Of a stretch of 16,437 nt of DNA, positions 7,825 to 14,448 are shown one piece after another. Origin of the DNA: Planctomycetota bacterium (GTDB taxonomy: Bacteria > Planctomycetota > Phycisphaerae > Phycisphaerales > SM1A02); the NCBI GenBank assembly GCA_014381385.1, contig JACNLR010000134.1:1-16437 (forward strand). Direction: 5' to 3'. A model generated the notes under the pieces. That model did not search any database. It was not told the DNA's origin and was given only the letters and a program-made list of their open reading frames with translations. Every line of letters begins with the position of its first letter. Positions within the stretch are counted from its first letter, which is position 1. A program made the position numbers and the translations under genes.

Positions 7825-7845
7825 ATGATACCCGTCTGGTATCCT
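7825..7845. promoter_or_regulatory. Palindromic bidirectional promoter candidate between the AsmA-like gene and ispE
   Basis: GATACC (7827-7832) and GGTATC (7838-7843) form a perfect 6-bp inverted repeat with a 5-bp centre in the 37-bp divergent spacer. Each arm holds a -10-like hexamer: TATCCT on plus (7840-7845), 7 nt before the ispE ATG, and TATCAT on minus (7830-7825), 9 nt before the AsmA-like ATG. No clear -35 boxes are seen. It could equally be an operator. Confidence 0.4.
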
Positions 7846-7852
7846 TGTTGAA

Positions 7853-8701
7853 ATGGATTTGTTAAAAGTAAACATGCAAGCTCCAGCGAAAATCAACCTT
7901 TCGCTCTCGGTCTCACCCCCTCGCGAGGATGGTCTGCATCCGATTACATCAAAAATGGCACAAATTGCCTTATTTGATGACCTTGAATTGACTAGACTCG
8001 ATGATCATGCACTCTCTCGATATGCCATTTTGTGGCACGAAGATGCACCTAAGCCAACGCCTATTGATTGGCCGGTAACCGCCGACCTTGCAGTGCGGGC
8101 ACACCGAGCACTTGAAGAATGTGTTGGTCAACCGTTGCCTGTTCAGATGAAATTAGAAAAACGAATTCCAGTTGGTGGTGGGCTTGGTGGGGGCAGTGCG
8201 GACGCCGCGGTAATGTTACAAGCAATAATAGCACTTTTTAACCTAGATGTAGATGTGCATGAAATCGCATCAACGATTGGCGCAGATGTCCCTTTCGCGC
8301 TCATTGGCGGTGCAGGAGACGTAACTGGCATTGGTGAGATAATTTCGCCCATCAATCTTGACGCGATGCACCTTGTATTGATAATTCCTACGTACAGTTG
8401 CGAGACTGCAAAAATATACGATGCGTTTGATGCACTCGGTTGCAAGAGTGAAGATGGGGTTGTTAACGATTTACTGCTTCCAGCATGCGAAGTTGAAAAC
8501 CAGTTATCAGCGGACATAGATGCGATAAAATCATTAACTGGGCTTGAAGTACAGCTTTCTGGGAGCGGCTCTTCGATGTTCATTATCTGCGATACTACGG
8601 AACAAGCCACAGCACTTGCTTACGAAATAGAAAAACAAACGAACCATGTTGCGTTGGCAACACAAACATATACGCCTCAAGTGGCGATGGAGAAAACGTG
8701 A
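7853..8701 (+). CDS. ispE: 4-diphosphocytidyl-2-C-methyl-D-erythritol kinase
   Basis: 282 aa GHMP-family kinase of the MEP (non-mevalonate) pathway; it phosphorylates CDP-methylerythritol at the 2-OH position. Visible signatures are APAKINLSL (10-18) with the conserved Lys13, the ATP-binding PVGGGLGGGSADAA (106-119), GADVPFAL (143-150) with catalytic Asp145, and the C-terminal LSGSGSSMF motif. An internal Met at 7874 would give the more usual family N-terminus. The first Met is kept because TATCCT lies 7 nt upstream of it; neither start has a Shine-Dalgarno. The stop overlaps the next gene (TGATG), so ispE, the peptidase and the molybdopterin oxidoreductase probably share a transcript. Confidence 0.95.
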   Translation: MDLLKVNMQAPAKINLSLSVSPPREDGLHPITSKMAQIALFDDLELTRLDDHALSRYAILWHEDAPKPTPIDWPVTADLAVRAHRALEECVGQPLPVQMKLEKRIPVGGGLGGGSADAAVMLQAIIALFNLDVDVHEIASTIGADVPFALIGGAGDVTGIGEIISPINLDAMHLVLIIPTYSCETAKIYDAFDALGCKSEDGVVNDLLLPACEVENQLSADIDAIKSLTGLEVQLSGSGSSMFIICDTTEQATALAYEIEKQTNHVALATQTYTPQVAMEKT

Positions 8702-10404
8702 TGACAACTTTAATGATGACAGATTTTGTTCCCGCTGATTTTGACGCCACTAAGTGGGATACTCTCCAGCCGTACTATCAACAGTTGCAGGACAGGGTTT
8801 TTAAGTGTTCTGGATGTATACAACAATTTTTGCTCGACCGCAGTGAGCTCGACGCTGCTGCAGCAGAAGCGGGCTCGAATTTATATATAGCCATGACGTG
8901 TAACACGGAAGACGAAGAAGCAAAAAAAGCTTTTTTATGCTTTGTTGAAGAAGTTGAACCAGAATTAAAAAAGATTGGCTTTGAACTCAACAAAAAGGTT
9001 GTCCAAAGTGAACACGTTCAAGATCTTGACAAAGAACGGTTTGGAGTTTTGCTTCGTGATTGGAAAACAGATGTTGAAATTTTCCGTGAAGAAAATGTGC
9101 CGTTGCAAACAGAAGATACAAAGTTAGGGCAAGAGTATTCTGAACTTTGCGGCGCCATGATGGTTGACTTCGATGGCGAAGAACGAACGTTACCGCAAAT
9201 GGGTATCTACCAACAAAACCAAGATCGCAGCGTCCGTGAAGATGCATGGCGTGGTGTTACAGATAGACTTTTGAAAGACCGTGATGCTATAGATGGAATT
9301 TTCGACAAGATGGTTTCAAATAGAAACCAAACGGCGAAGAACGCTGGATTTGCGGAATATCGTGGCTATATGTTCGACGTGAAACATCGTTTTGATTACA
9401 CGCCGGAGGACTGTGTTGCATTCCACGAGGCAATTGAAGAATCGTGCATGCCGATTGTCAGGAAACTTGCTCAAGAGCGTAAAGATGCACTAGGCGTTGA
9501 AACACTCAGGCCTTGGGACCTCGCGGTTGATCCGCACGGTCATGCACCTTTACAACCATTTGATTCTGCAGATGATCTCATCGAAAAAACTTCGAAACTA
9601 TTCCACCGGATGGATTCCTCACTTGGAGATATGTTTGACACTATGCAGGATGGCGGATACTCCCTTGACCTTGCTTCGAGGAAGGGCAAGGCGCCAGGTG
9701 GGTATCAAGCGAGTAGAGATAGGCAGAGGAAGCCATTCATTTTTATGAACGCTGCAGGGTTACCTCGCGATCTTGACACTATGGTGCATGAGGCTGGCCA
9801 CGCTTTCCACTATATGCTCTGCAGGCATGACGATTTAGTTTGGTACAGGGGCGCACCTCTTGAGTTTGCCGAAGTTGCTTCGATGAGTATGGAATCTATA
9901 GCGTATCCATTCCTTGACGAGTTTTATTCACCAACGGAAATTAAACGAGCAATTCGAAAACACCTTGAAGGAATAGTAAGTACGTTGCCATGGGTCGCAA
10001 CTATCGATGCATTCCAACATTGGATTTATTTAAATCCAAACCATACGCGGCAAGAACGCACAGCCCAGTGGCTTGAACTTGGCGAGCGATTCGGAGGGGC
10101 GGTCGATTGGTCTGGATTAGAAGCAGTAAAAGAATCCGCATGGCACAGACAGTTACATCCCTTTGAAGTACCTTTTTATTATGTCGAGTACGGCATTGCA
10201 CAACTTGGCGCACTTCAAATGTGGTTGAAGTACCGCGAGAATCCTGAAGCAGCAATCGCGGCGTATAAGAATGGATTAGCACTTGGCGCGAGCAAACCAT
10301 TACCAGTACTTTTTGAATCTGCTGGTTTAAAATTCGACTTTACAACTACTATGGTCTCAACTCTCATGAACACAGTTGAAGAAGAGTTAGACAAGCACGC
10401 GTAA
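8701..10404 (+). CDS. M3-family zinc oligoendopeptidase (PepF/oligopeptidase type)
   Basis: 567 aa from the ATG, or 568 from a GTG one codon earlier. The ATG is preferred because GGAG (8689-8692) lies 8 nt upstream. The zinc motif HEAGHAFH (364-371 in the longer numbering) with catalytic Glu365 is followed by the third ligand Glu392 in LEFAEVASM, the spacing expected for family M3 (thimet oligopeptidase/PepF). The rest is largely helical, as in the clam-shaped oligopeptidases. No signal peptide is evident, so it should act in the cytoplasm on short peptides. It overlaps the ispE stop by one base and is followed after 2 nt by the molybdopterin oxidoreductase gene, which implies translational coupling with genes unrelated in pathway. 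Confidence 0.92.
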   Translation: MTTLMMTDFVPADFDATKWDTLQPYYQQLQDRVFKCSGCIQQFLLDRSELDAAAAEAGSNLYIAMTCNTEDEEAKKAFLCFVEEVEPELKKIGFELNKKVVQSEHVQDLDKERFGVLLRDWKTDVEIFREENVPLQTEDTKLGQEYSELCGAMMVDFDGEERTLPQMGIYQQNQDRSVREDAWRGVTDRLLKDRDAIDGIFDKMVSNRNQTAKNAGFAEYRGYMFDVKHRFDYTPEDCVAFHEAIEESCMPIVRKLAQERKDALGVETLRPWDLAVDPHGHAPLQPFDSADDLIEKTSKLFHRMDSSLGDMFDTMQDGGYSLDLASRKGKAPGGYQASRDRQRKPFIFMNAAGLPRDLDTMVHEAGHAFHYMLCRHDDLVWYRGAPLEFAEVASMSMESIAYPFLDEFYSPTEIKRAIRKHLEGIVSTLPWVATIDAFQHWIYLNPNHTRQERTAQWLELGERFGGAVDWSGLEAVKESAWHRQLHPFEVPFYYVEYGIAQLGALQMWLKYRENPEAAIAAYKNGLALGASKPLPVLFESAGLKFDFTTTMVSTLMNTVEEELDKHA

Positions 10405-10406
10405 TT

Positions 10407-12551
10407 ATGGCTCTTGGCGGTTTCCATTCGATACTGTATGTTCTTAAAAAAGCTCGGCAAGCAGGTGGGATTCGTGCACTAAGAAAAGCAATGCGTTCAC
10501 CTAACGCTTGCAAAACGTGTGCGCTTGGAATGGGCGGACAAAAAGGCGGGATGGTAAATGAAGCGGGGTCATATCCTGAGTTTTGCAAAAAATCTGTGCA
10601 AGCGATGGTTGCGGATATGCAAGGCGCTATAACACCAGAGTTTTTTGAAAAATACACAATTGCACAACTATCAGCAATGACACCAAGGGAACTGGAATCT
10701 TGCGGAAGGTTAACGTTTCCCGTTAGTGCCGGTCCACTTGACTTGCATTACAAACCAATACCGTGGAACGATGCTCTTCAAAAAATTTCCAGTGCAATTC
10801 AAAAAACGGATCCAAACCGTTCCTTTTATTACTTTAGCGGACGGTCGAGTAACGAAGCGGGTTTTTTGTTACAACTCGCGGCGAGAATACGCGGTACAAA
10901 CAACATAAACAATTGTTCGTTTTACTGCCATCAAGCAAGTGGAGTCGGCCTGACGAGTGTTACAGGTTCGGGGACTGCCACTGTTATTTTGGACGACTTA
11001 GAAAAGTGCGATCTCATCTTTTTAATCGGTTGCAATCCAGCCTCTAACCATCCAAGGCTTTTGAAATCACTTATAGATATTCGACGCCGCGGAGGTAAGG
11101 TTATAGTTGTTAATCCCCTGCTTGAAAAAGGGCTCTGCCGTTTTAAAGTACCAAGTGACTGGCGTAGCCTCTTGTTTGGTTCGAAAATCTCTGACTTGTA
11201 TGTGCAGCCGAACATTGGCAGCGACACTTTCTTGTTTCTTGGAGTAATCAAATGGCTTTCAGAACACAATTGCATTGACAATACGTTTGTGCAAGCACAC
11301 GTGGATGGATTTGATGGTGTTGTAGAACAAGCGCAAACAATAACATGGGAGACTATCGTTGAGCGATGTGGTGTTACCGAACAAGCAATTGGCGAAGTAG
11401 CGAGCATGTACGCCGATTCTTCTAGTGTTATTTTTTGCTGGGCAATGGGAATTACCCATAATCAAGGGGGCGTTGATGCCGTGCGAATGATTGCAAATAC
11501 TGCAATGGCACGGGGTATGCTCGGTAAAGAAGGAGCGGGACTATTACCTTTAAGGGGACACTCAAATGTGCAAGGCATGGGTTCTGTTGGAGTAATTCCA
11601 AAATTAAAAGGTGCAATGGCAGCAGCAATCGAAAAACAACTCCATGTAACGCTGCCAACCACTAAGGGGTTTGACACAATGGCTTCAATGCAAGCGGCGC
11701 ATGCAGGAGATGTTGACTTTGCGCTTTGTCTTGGTGGTAATCTAGCTGGGTCAAACCCAGACACTCGATTTGCTATGGATGCGATGGCAAACATTGGACT
11801 TGTTTCCCATATGTCGACAACGTTGAATCAGGGGCATTTTATTGGCCGAGGTAAGGAAACGATTATTTTGCCCGTTCTTGCGCGCGACGAAGAACAACAG
11901 ACAACGACACAAGAGTCAATGTTTAATTATGTGCGGCGAAGTTCTGGTGGTGTAGTAAGGCACGAAGGACCTCGTAGTGAAGTAGACATAATTGTTGATG
12001 TAGCAACAGAAGGCATTGGCGTGATTGAATGGAGCAAATACAAAAACTTTGATGCGATACGAGAGTTGTTGACAGAATGCATGGCTGGATTTATTAAAAA
12101 CGAAGAACATCAATTGAGCGGCCGTACATTCCATAAGCCGAAGTTTGCAACCGAATCAGGAAAGGCGAATGCGCAAGTCGTTTCATTACAGAAACCTAAA
12201 AGTGTCGGGGGTTCTACGCTACGACTTATGACAATAAGGAGCGAAGGTCAATTTAATACTGTTGTTTATGAAGAAGAAGATGTTTTCAGAGGTCAATCTC
12301 GCCGCGATATTGTTTTAATGAATGAATCAGATATATCAGCGTTACAATTAGAAATGAACAAAACCGTTACTGTGCGCGGTCCCTCAGGCGAGATGCGGGT
12401 TGTAGTTCGCCCTATTGATATTGCAAAAGGCAACTGCGCTATGTATTTTCCAGAAGTGAACCGAATTCTTTCTACGAAGGTTGATGACGAATCATTAACC
12501 CCCCTATTCAAGGGAGAACTTATCGAGATCATCAAGGGAGTTAATACTTAA
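10407..12551 (+). CDS. FdhF/YdeP-type molybdopterin oxidoreductase alpha subunit
   Basis: 714 aa of the molybdopterin oxidoreductase (DMSO reductase) superfamily, YdeP/FdhF-like branch. The N-terminus has NACKTCALGMGGQKGGMVNE (33-52) with Cys35, Cys38, Cys60 and Cys99. This differs from the classical CxxCxxxC 4Fe-4S motif of formate dehydrogenase H, so cluster binding is uncertain. The segment SFYCHQASGVGL (171-182) aligns with the selenocysteine site of FdhF: Cys174 takes the selenocysteine position and is followed by the conserved His. GSGTATVILDDLEKCD, LIGCNPASNHP and GHSNVQGMGS are pterin-binding-type motifs, and a C-terminal dinucleotide-binding domain follows. There is no Tat signal, so it is cytoplasmic. 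YdeP is linked to acid resistance in E. coli; the substrate here is unknown. It begins 2 nt after the peptidase stop, without a Shine-Dalgarno. Its last 48 bp overlap mobA on the other strand. Confidence 0.9.
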   Translation: MALGGFHSILYVLKKARQAGGIRALRKAMRSPNACKTCALGMGGQKGGMVNEAGSYPEFCKKSVQAMVADMQGAITPEFFEKYTIAQLSAMTPRELESCGRLTFPVSAGPLDLHYKPIPWNDALQKISSAIQKTDPNRSFYYFSGRSSNEAGFLLQLAARIRGTNNINNCSFYCHQASGVGLTSVTGSGTATVILDDLEKCDLIFLIGCNPASNHPRLLKSLIDIRRRGGKVIVVNPLLEKGLCRFKVPSDWRSLLFGSKISDLYVQPNIGSDTFLFLGVIKWLSEHNCIDNTFVQAHVDGFDGVVEQAQTITWETIVERCGVTEQAIGEVASMYADSSSVIFCWAMGITHNQGGVDAVRMIANTAMARGMLGKEGAGLLPLRGHSNVQGMGSVGVIPKLKGAMAAAIEKQLHVTLPTTKGFDTMASMQAAHAGDVDFALCLGGNLAGSNPDTRFAMDAMANIGLVSHMSTTLNQGHFIGRGKETIILPVLARDEEQQTTTQESMFNYVRRSSGGVVRHEGPRSEVDIIVDVATEGIGVIEWSKYKNFDAIRELLTECMAGFIKNEEHQLSGRTFHKPKFATESGKANAQVVSLQKPKSVGGSTLRLMTIRSEGQFNTVVYEEEDVFRGQSRRDIVLMNESDISALQLEMNKTVTVRGPSGEMRVVVRPIDIAKGNCAMYFPEVNRILSTKVDDESLTPLFKGELIEIIKGVNT

Positions 12552-13049
12552 AAAAGTTTCTGCTTCCCGCCCTTGCAGTGGAATCACGGTATTTTCAATT
12601 TGTGAGACAAAACCACCGATTGAACGCCCCCCCTCGTCCAAGTACTTTGAACACGCAGTGCTGACATTACCGCAAACATACAAGGGTAATCCTAGCAATC
12701 GGTTGTTGTTCGAAAAAAGAGCGCTAGTTGCACATTGTATCAAAGGTGAAATTGAATCGATTGTTAGTGAGGGCATATCGCATCCAACAACCAGATACTC
12801 CGTGTCCAACTCGCTGTGGAGCAATGCTTCGATGCCAGCGACGGGACCTTGCTTGTGACGAATATCAGGGATGCATCGTTGTCCTTTAACCTCACCGCCT
12901 AGAATTACAACTTGCCCGCTTAGGTTGGATGCAAATTCCAACATTGTTTCAAGCATCGTTTGACCACTTTGCAAACGAACCAGATGTTTTGGTGAACCCA
13001 TGCGTTTGCTTTGGCCACCAATTAATATTGCAACGGTATGTGGCCACAT
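12504..13049 (-). CDS. mobA: Molybdenum cofactor guanylyltransferase
   Basis: 181 aa nucleotidyltransferase that joins GMP to molybdopterin, giving the guanine dinucleotide cofactor used by DMSO-reductase-family enzymes. Motifs visible are ILIGGQSKRMGSPKH (8-22, GTP binding, with Lys21), GPVAGI (68-73) and VVGCDMPSL (87-95) with metal-binding Asp91. The C-terminal FLSINSLDDL is the usual MobA ending. It starts one base after the MOSC stop (TAA-C-ATG) without its own Shine-Dalgarno, so a MOSC-mobA operon with coupled translation is likely. Its final 15 codons and stop lie antisense to the end of the molybdopterin oxidoreductase gene in aligned codon register. The likely client enzyme is that oxidoreductase. 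Confidence 0.93.
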   Translation of the reverse strand: MWPHTVAILIGGQSKRMGSPKHLVRLQSGQTMLETMLEFASNLSGQVVILGGEVKGQRCIPDIRHKQGPVAGIEALLHSELDTEYLVVGCDMPSLTIDSISPLIQCATSALFSNNNRLLGLPLYVCGNVSTACSKYLDEGGRSIGGFVSQIENTVIPLQGREAETFLSINSLDDLDKFSLE

Positions 13050-13050
13050 G

Positions 13051-13500
13051 TTACGGCGTAACTGGTTGTACTACAATTGATTCGCCGGATTTCAACGTGC
13101 CTTCAGTAATAACACGCGCTAAATATCCGCACCTACCAACGATATCTTTTTTAAGAGATACTCCAAGTGGATCAAGTACAAAGCATGGTTTACGTACTTC
13201 GGCGAGTTCAATAACAACGCCACCAGAAAACGTCAGGCGATCTCCGAGTTGAAGAGATTGCACATCAAGGTTTTCGACGGTGAGATTTTCACCAACTGCT
13301 CCAGCTGGAACGTTGTAGCCTTCTGTTTTAAGTTGCTCCAAGATTTCAGTATCAATCAAACTAACCGCTCTCTCAAGTTTATAGTGTTTTTCGTGATTAC
13401 GTCCATCACCCGCTAAGCCTTTAAAAGAGACAGCGCAGGAAGGCGTTGGGGTTTTTGGAATTCCACCACTTGATACGTTTATAGAAAGCAATGTTGGCAT
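13051..13500 (-). CDS. MOSC domain protein
   Basis: 149 aa, a stand-alone MOSC (molybdenum cofactor sulfurase C-terminal) domain as in the YiiM/MoaC-associated small proteins. Visible features are FKGLAGDGRNHEKHY (26-40), AVSLID (45-50), AGAVGENLTVE (66-76), GDRL (86-89) and the conserved Cys106 in RKPC, the residue thought to handle sulfur or bind molybdenum in this family. Such proteins act in cofactor transfer or sulfur handling, or as reductases of N-hydroxylated compounds; which applies is open. No Shine-Dalgarno is seen; TATACT on the coding strand lies 7 nt before the ATG. It is the first gene of an apparent MOSC-mobA operon, divergent from the secreted orphan with only 3 bp between start codons if the latter begins at its GTG. 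Confidence 0.9.
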   Translation of the reverse strand: MPTLLSINVSSGGIPKTPTPSCAVSFKGLAGDGRNHEKHYKLERAVSLIDTEILEQLKTEGYNVPAGAVGENLTVENLDVQSLQLGDRLTFSGGVVIELAEVRKPCFVLDPLGVSLKKDIVGRCGYLARVITEGTLKSGESIVVQPVTP

Positions 13501-13503
13501 GAG

Positions 13504-14067
13504 GTGAAGTATACTAAAATCAAGATGCTATTCCACACTTCGATTGCAAGTTTCGTTGCGTACTTTTTGCTGTTGAGCCAACCGACAAACAAATTGGCAG
13601 AAGAGGTAGAATTAATCCCAGTAGATGCAGGCTTTGAAGACAGGGGTGCTTTGAGCGAATCTTTTCGCGTTGAGCCAGTCGACTTGCGCCACGATACTGC
13701 TTTTGAAACGTTGTATAAAGTTTCTGGAAGTGACGGGGTGTACGTTCGTAAGGCTGGAGGGCTTAGAGCGGTTTTTAAAAACCCGACCTATTTTGATACA
13801 GCCAATGGTGTAATTCCACTTTTGCCAGCCGGCACGGTGTACAGCATAGGCGAGGTGAACGTTTCGTTACTTGGGCAACTATCCGAACTTTCGACGGTTG
13901 GTGTTTCTGACGAAAGAGTGGTTCCTCAGCGGTACATTGCAGGGGCGAAACCCGCACCAATCACAACGCAGCGGACGCCCAGAGGAGTTGTTAGATTCAT
14001 TGATGACGAAGAGTACAGGCGAGAGCGGCTGACATCTTTGGTGCTTGGCATTGTTCTTTCAGATTGA
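13504..14067 (+). CDS. Secreted or membrane-anchored protein of unknown function
   Basis: 187 aa from a GTG, or 180 aa from an ATG at 13525. The N-terminus (MKYTKIK followed by a hydrophobic stretch at about 8-25) reads as a signal peptide or membrane anchor, so most of the protein should be outside the cytoplasm. The rest is mixed beta-rich sequence without cysteines or motifs I recognise; residues 150-180 are rich in Arg and acidic residues. The start is ambiguous. The GTG gives the basic n-region expected of a signal peptide. The ATG has TATACT (13510-13515) 9 nt upstream and would leave room for a promoter. There is no Shine-Dalgarno for either. It diverges from the MOSC gene and converges on the 82-aa ORF with a 5-bp gap. 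Confidence 0.68.
   Translation: MKYTKIKMLFHTSIASFVAYFLLLSQPTNKLAEEVELIPVDAGFEDRGALSESFRVEPVDLRHDTAFETLYKVSGSDGVYVRKAGGLRAVFKNPTYFDTANGVIPLLPAGTVYSIGEVNVSLLGQLSELSTVGVSDERVVPQRYIAGAKPAPITTQRTPRGVVRFIDDEEYRRERLTSLVLGIVLSD
13508..13515. promoter_or_regulatory. Palindromic -10 candidate, MOSC/secreted-protein divergent pair
   Basis: AGTATACT is a perfect 8-bp palindrome, giving TATACT (5/6 to the -10 consensus) on both strands. On minus it is 7 nt before the MOSC ATG; on plus it is 9 nt before the ATG at 13525. No clear -35 is visible for either direction. If the plus gene starts at GTG 13504, only the MOSC direction makes sense. Confidence 0.42.
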
Positions 14068-14072
14068 TTACG

Positions 14073-14318
14073 TTAGGCCGCTGAGGGCAAATCGTCATCG
14101 TTTGGCAGCATTCCCATTATTGACGCGAGTCTTTGGACTCTTTCTTGGACATCTTCGTTACTATCTAGAATCTCATCGTATCGCTTTGAACGCTGCTGGG
14201 CGAGCCTTGAAGCAGCACGCTGTGGGAATGGTAGCGCTGTCTTTGCAGAAAGACGCAGTGGGTCGGCTAGAATTACGTAGGCGCTTTCGACTATTTCGTT
14301 GTTAGTTACGGGGTACAT
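14073..14318 (-). CDS. Putative small hypothetical protein
   Basis: 81 aa from the ATG at 14318, with a GTG codon directly before it. The composition looks protein-like: a mixed N-terminal part, then a basic and charged, likely helical section (RAASRLAQQRSKRYDEILD followed by EDVQERVQRLASIMG) and an acidic tail. No motif, signal peptide or family is recognised. No Shine-Dalgarno or good -10 is seen upstream. In its favour, it fills an otherwise empty 380-bp interval and ends 5 bp from the convergent stop, like the other convergent pairs here. A plus-strand reading frame over the same interval looks less protein-like, with many Arg and Leu residues and no ordered pattern. Confidence 0.45.
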   Translation of the reverse strand: MYPVTNNEIVESAYVILADPLRLSAKTALPFPQRAASRLAQQRSKRYDEILDSNEDVQERVQRLASIMGMLPNDDDLPSAA

Positions 14319-14412
14319 CACAGAGAGAACATCGGAGGTATTTGTAGGTAAATGTTCTACGATGATTAGGAGCGTTATGATTTAAAGCGCTAACCCGCAC
14401 AGCCCCCCTATA

Positions 14413-14440
14413 TTGACAGATTGCTGACTAAATGCAAAGT
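14413..14440 (+). promoter_or_regulatory. Possible promoter of mqnE
   Basis: A perfect -35 hexamer TTGACA (14413-14418) stands in the 127-bp spacer before mqnE. At a 16-bp spacing the -10 would be CAAAGT (14435-14440), a weak match (3/6), 8 nt before the ATG. The rest of the spacer (14322-14412) shows no gene or clear structure. Confidence 0.3.
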
Positions 14441-14448
14441 AAGGTACG

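Noticed and set aside
7816..7896. Upstream extension of the AsmA-like gene to 7896
   Set aside because: The extra 27 residues overlap ispE and look non-native; Met at 7815 directly precedes the membrane anchor.
14045..14305. 86-codon plus-strand reading frame over the 82-aa ORF
   Set aside because: It overlaps the end of the secreted orphan, is rich in Arg and Leu without pattern and has no start signal; more likely an antisense shadow.
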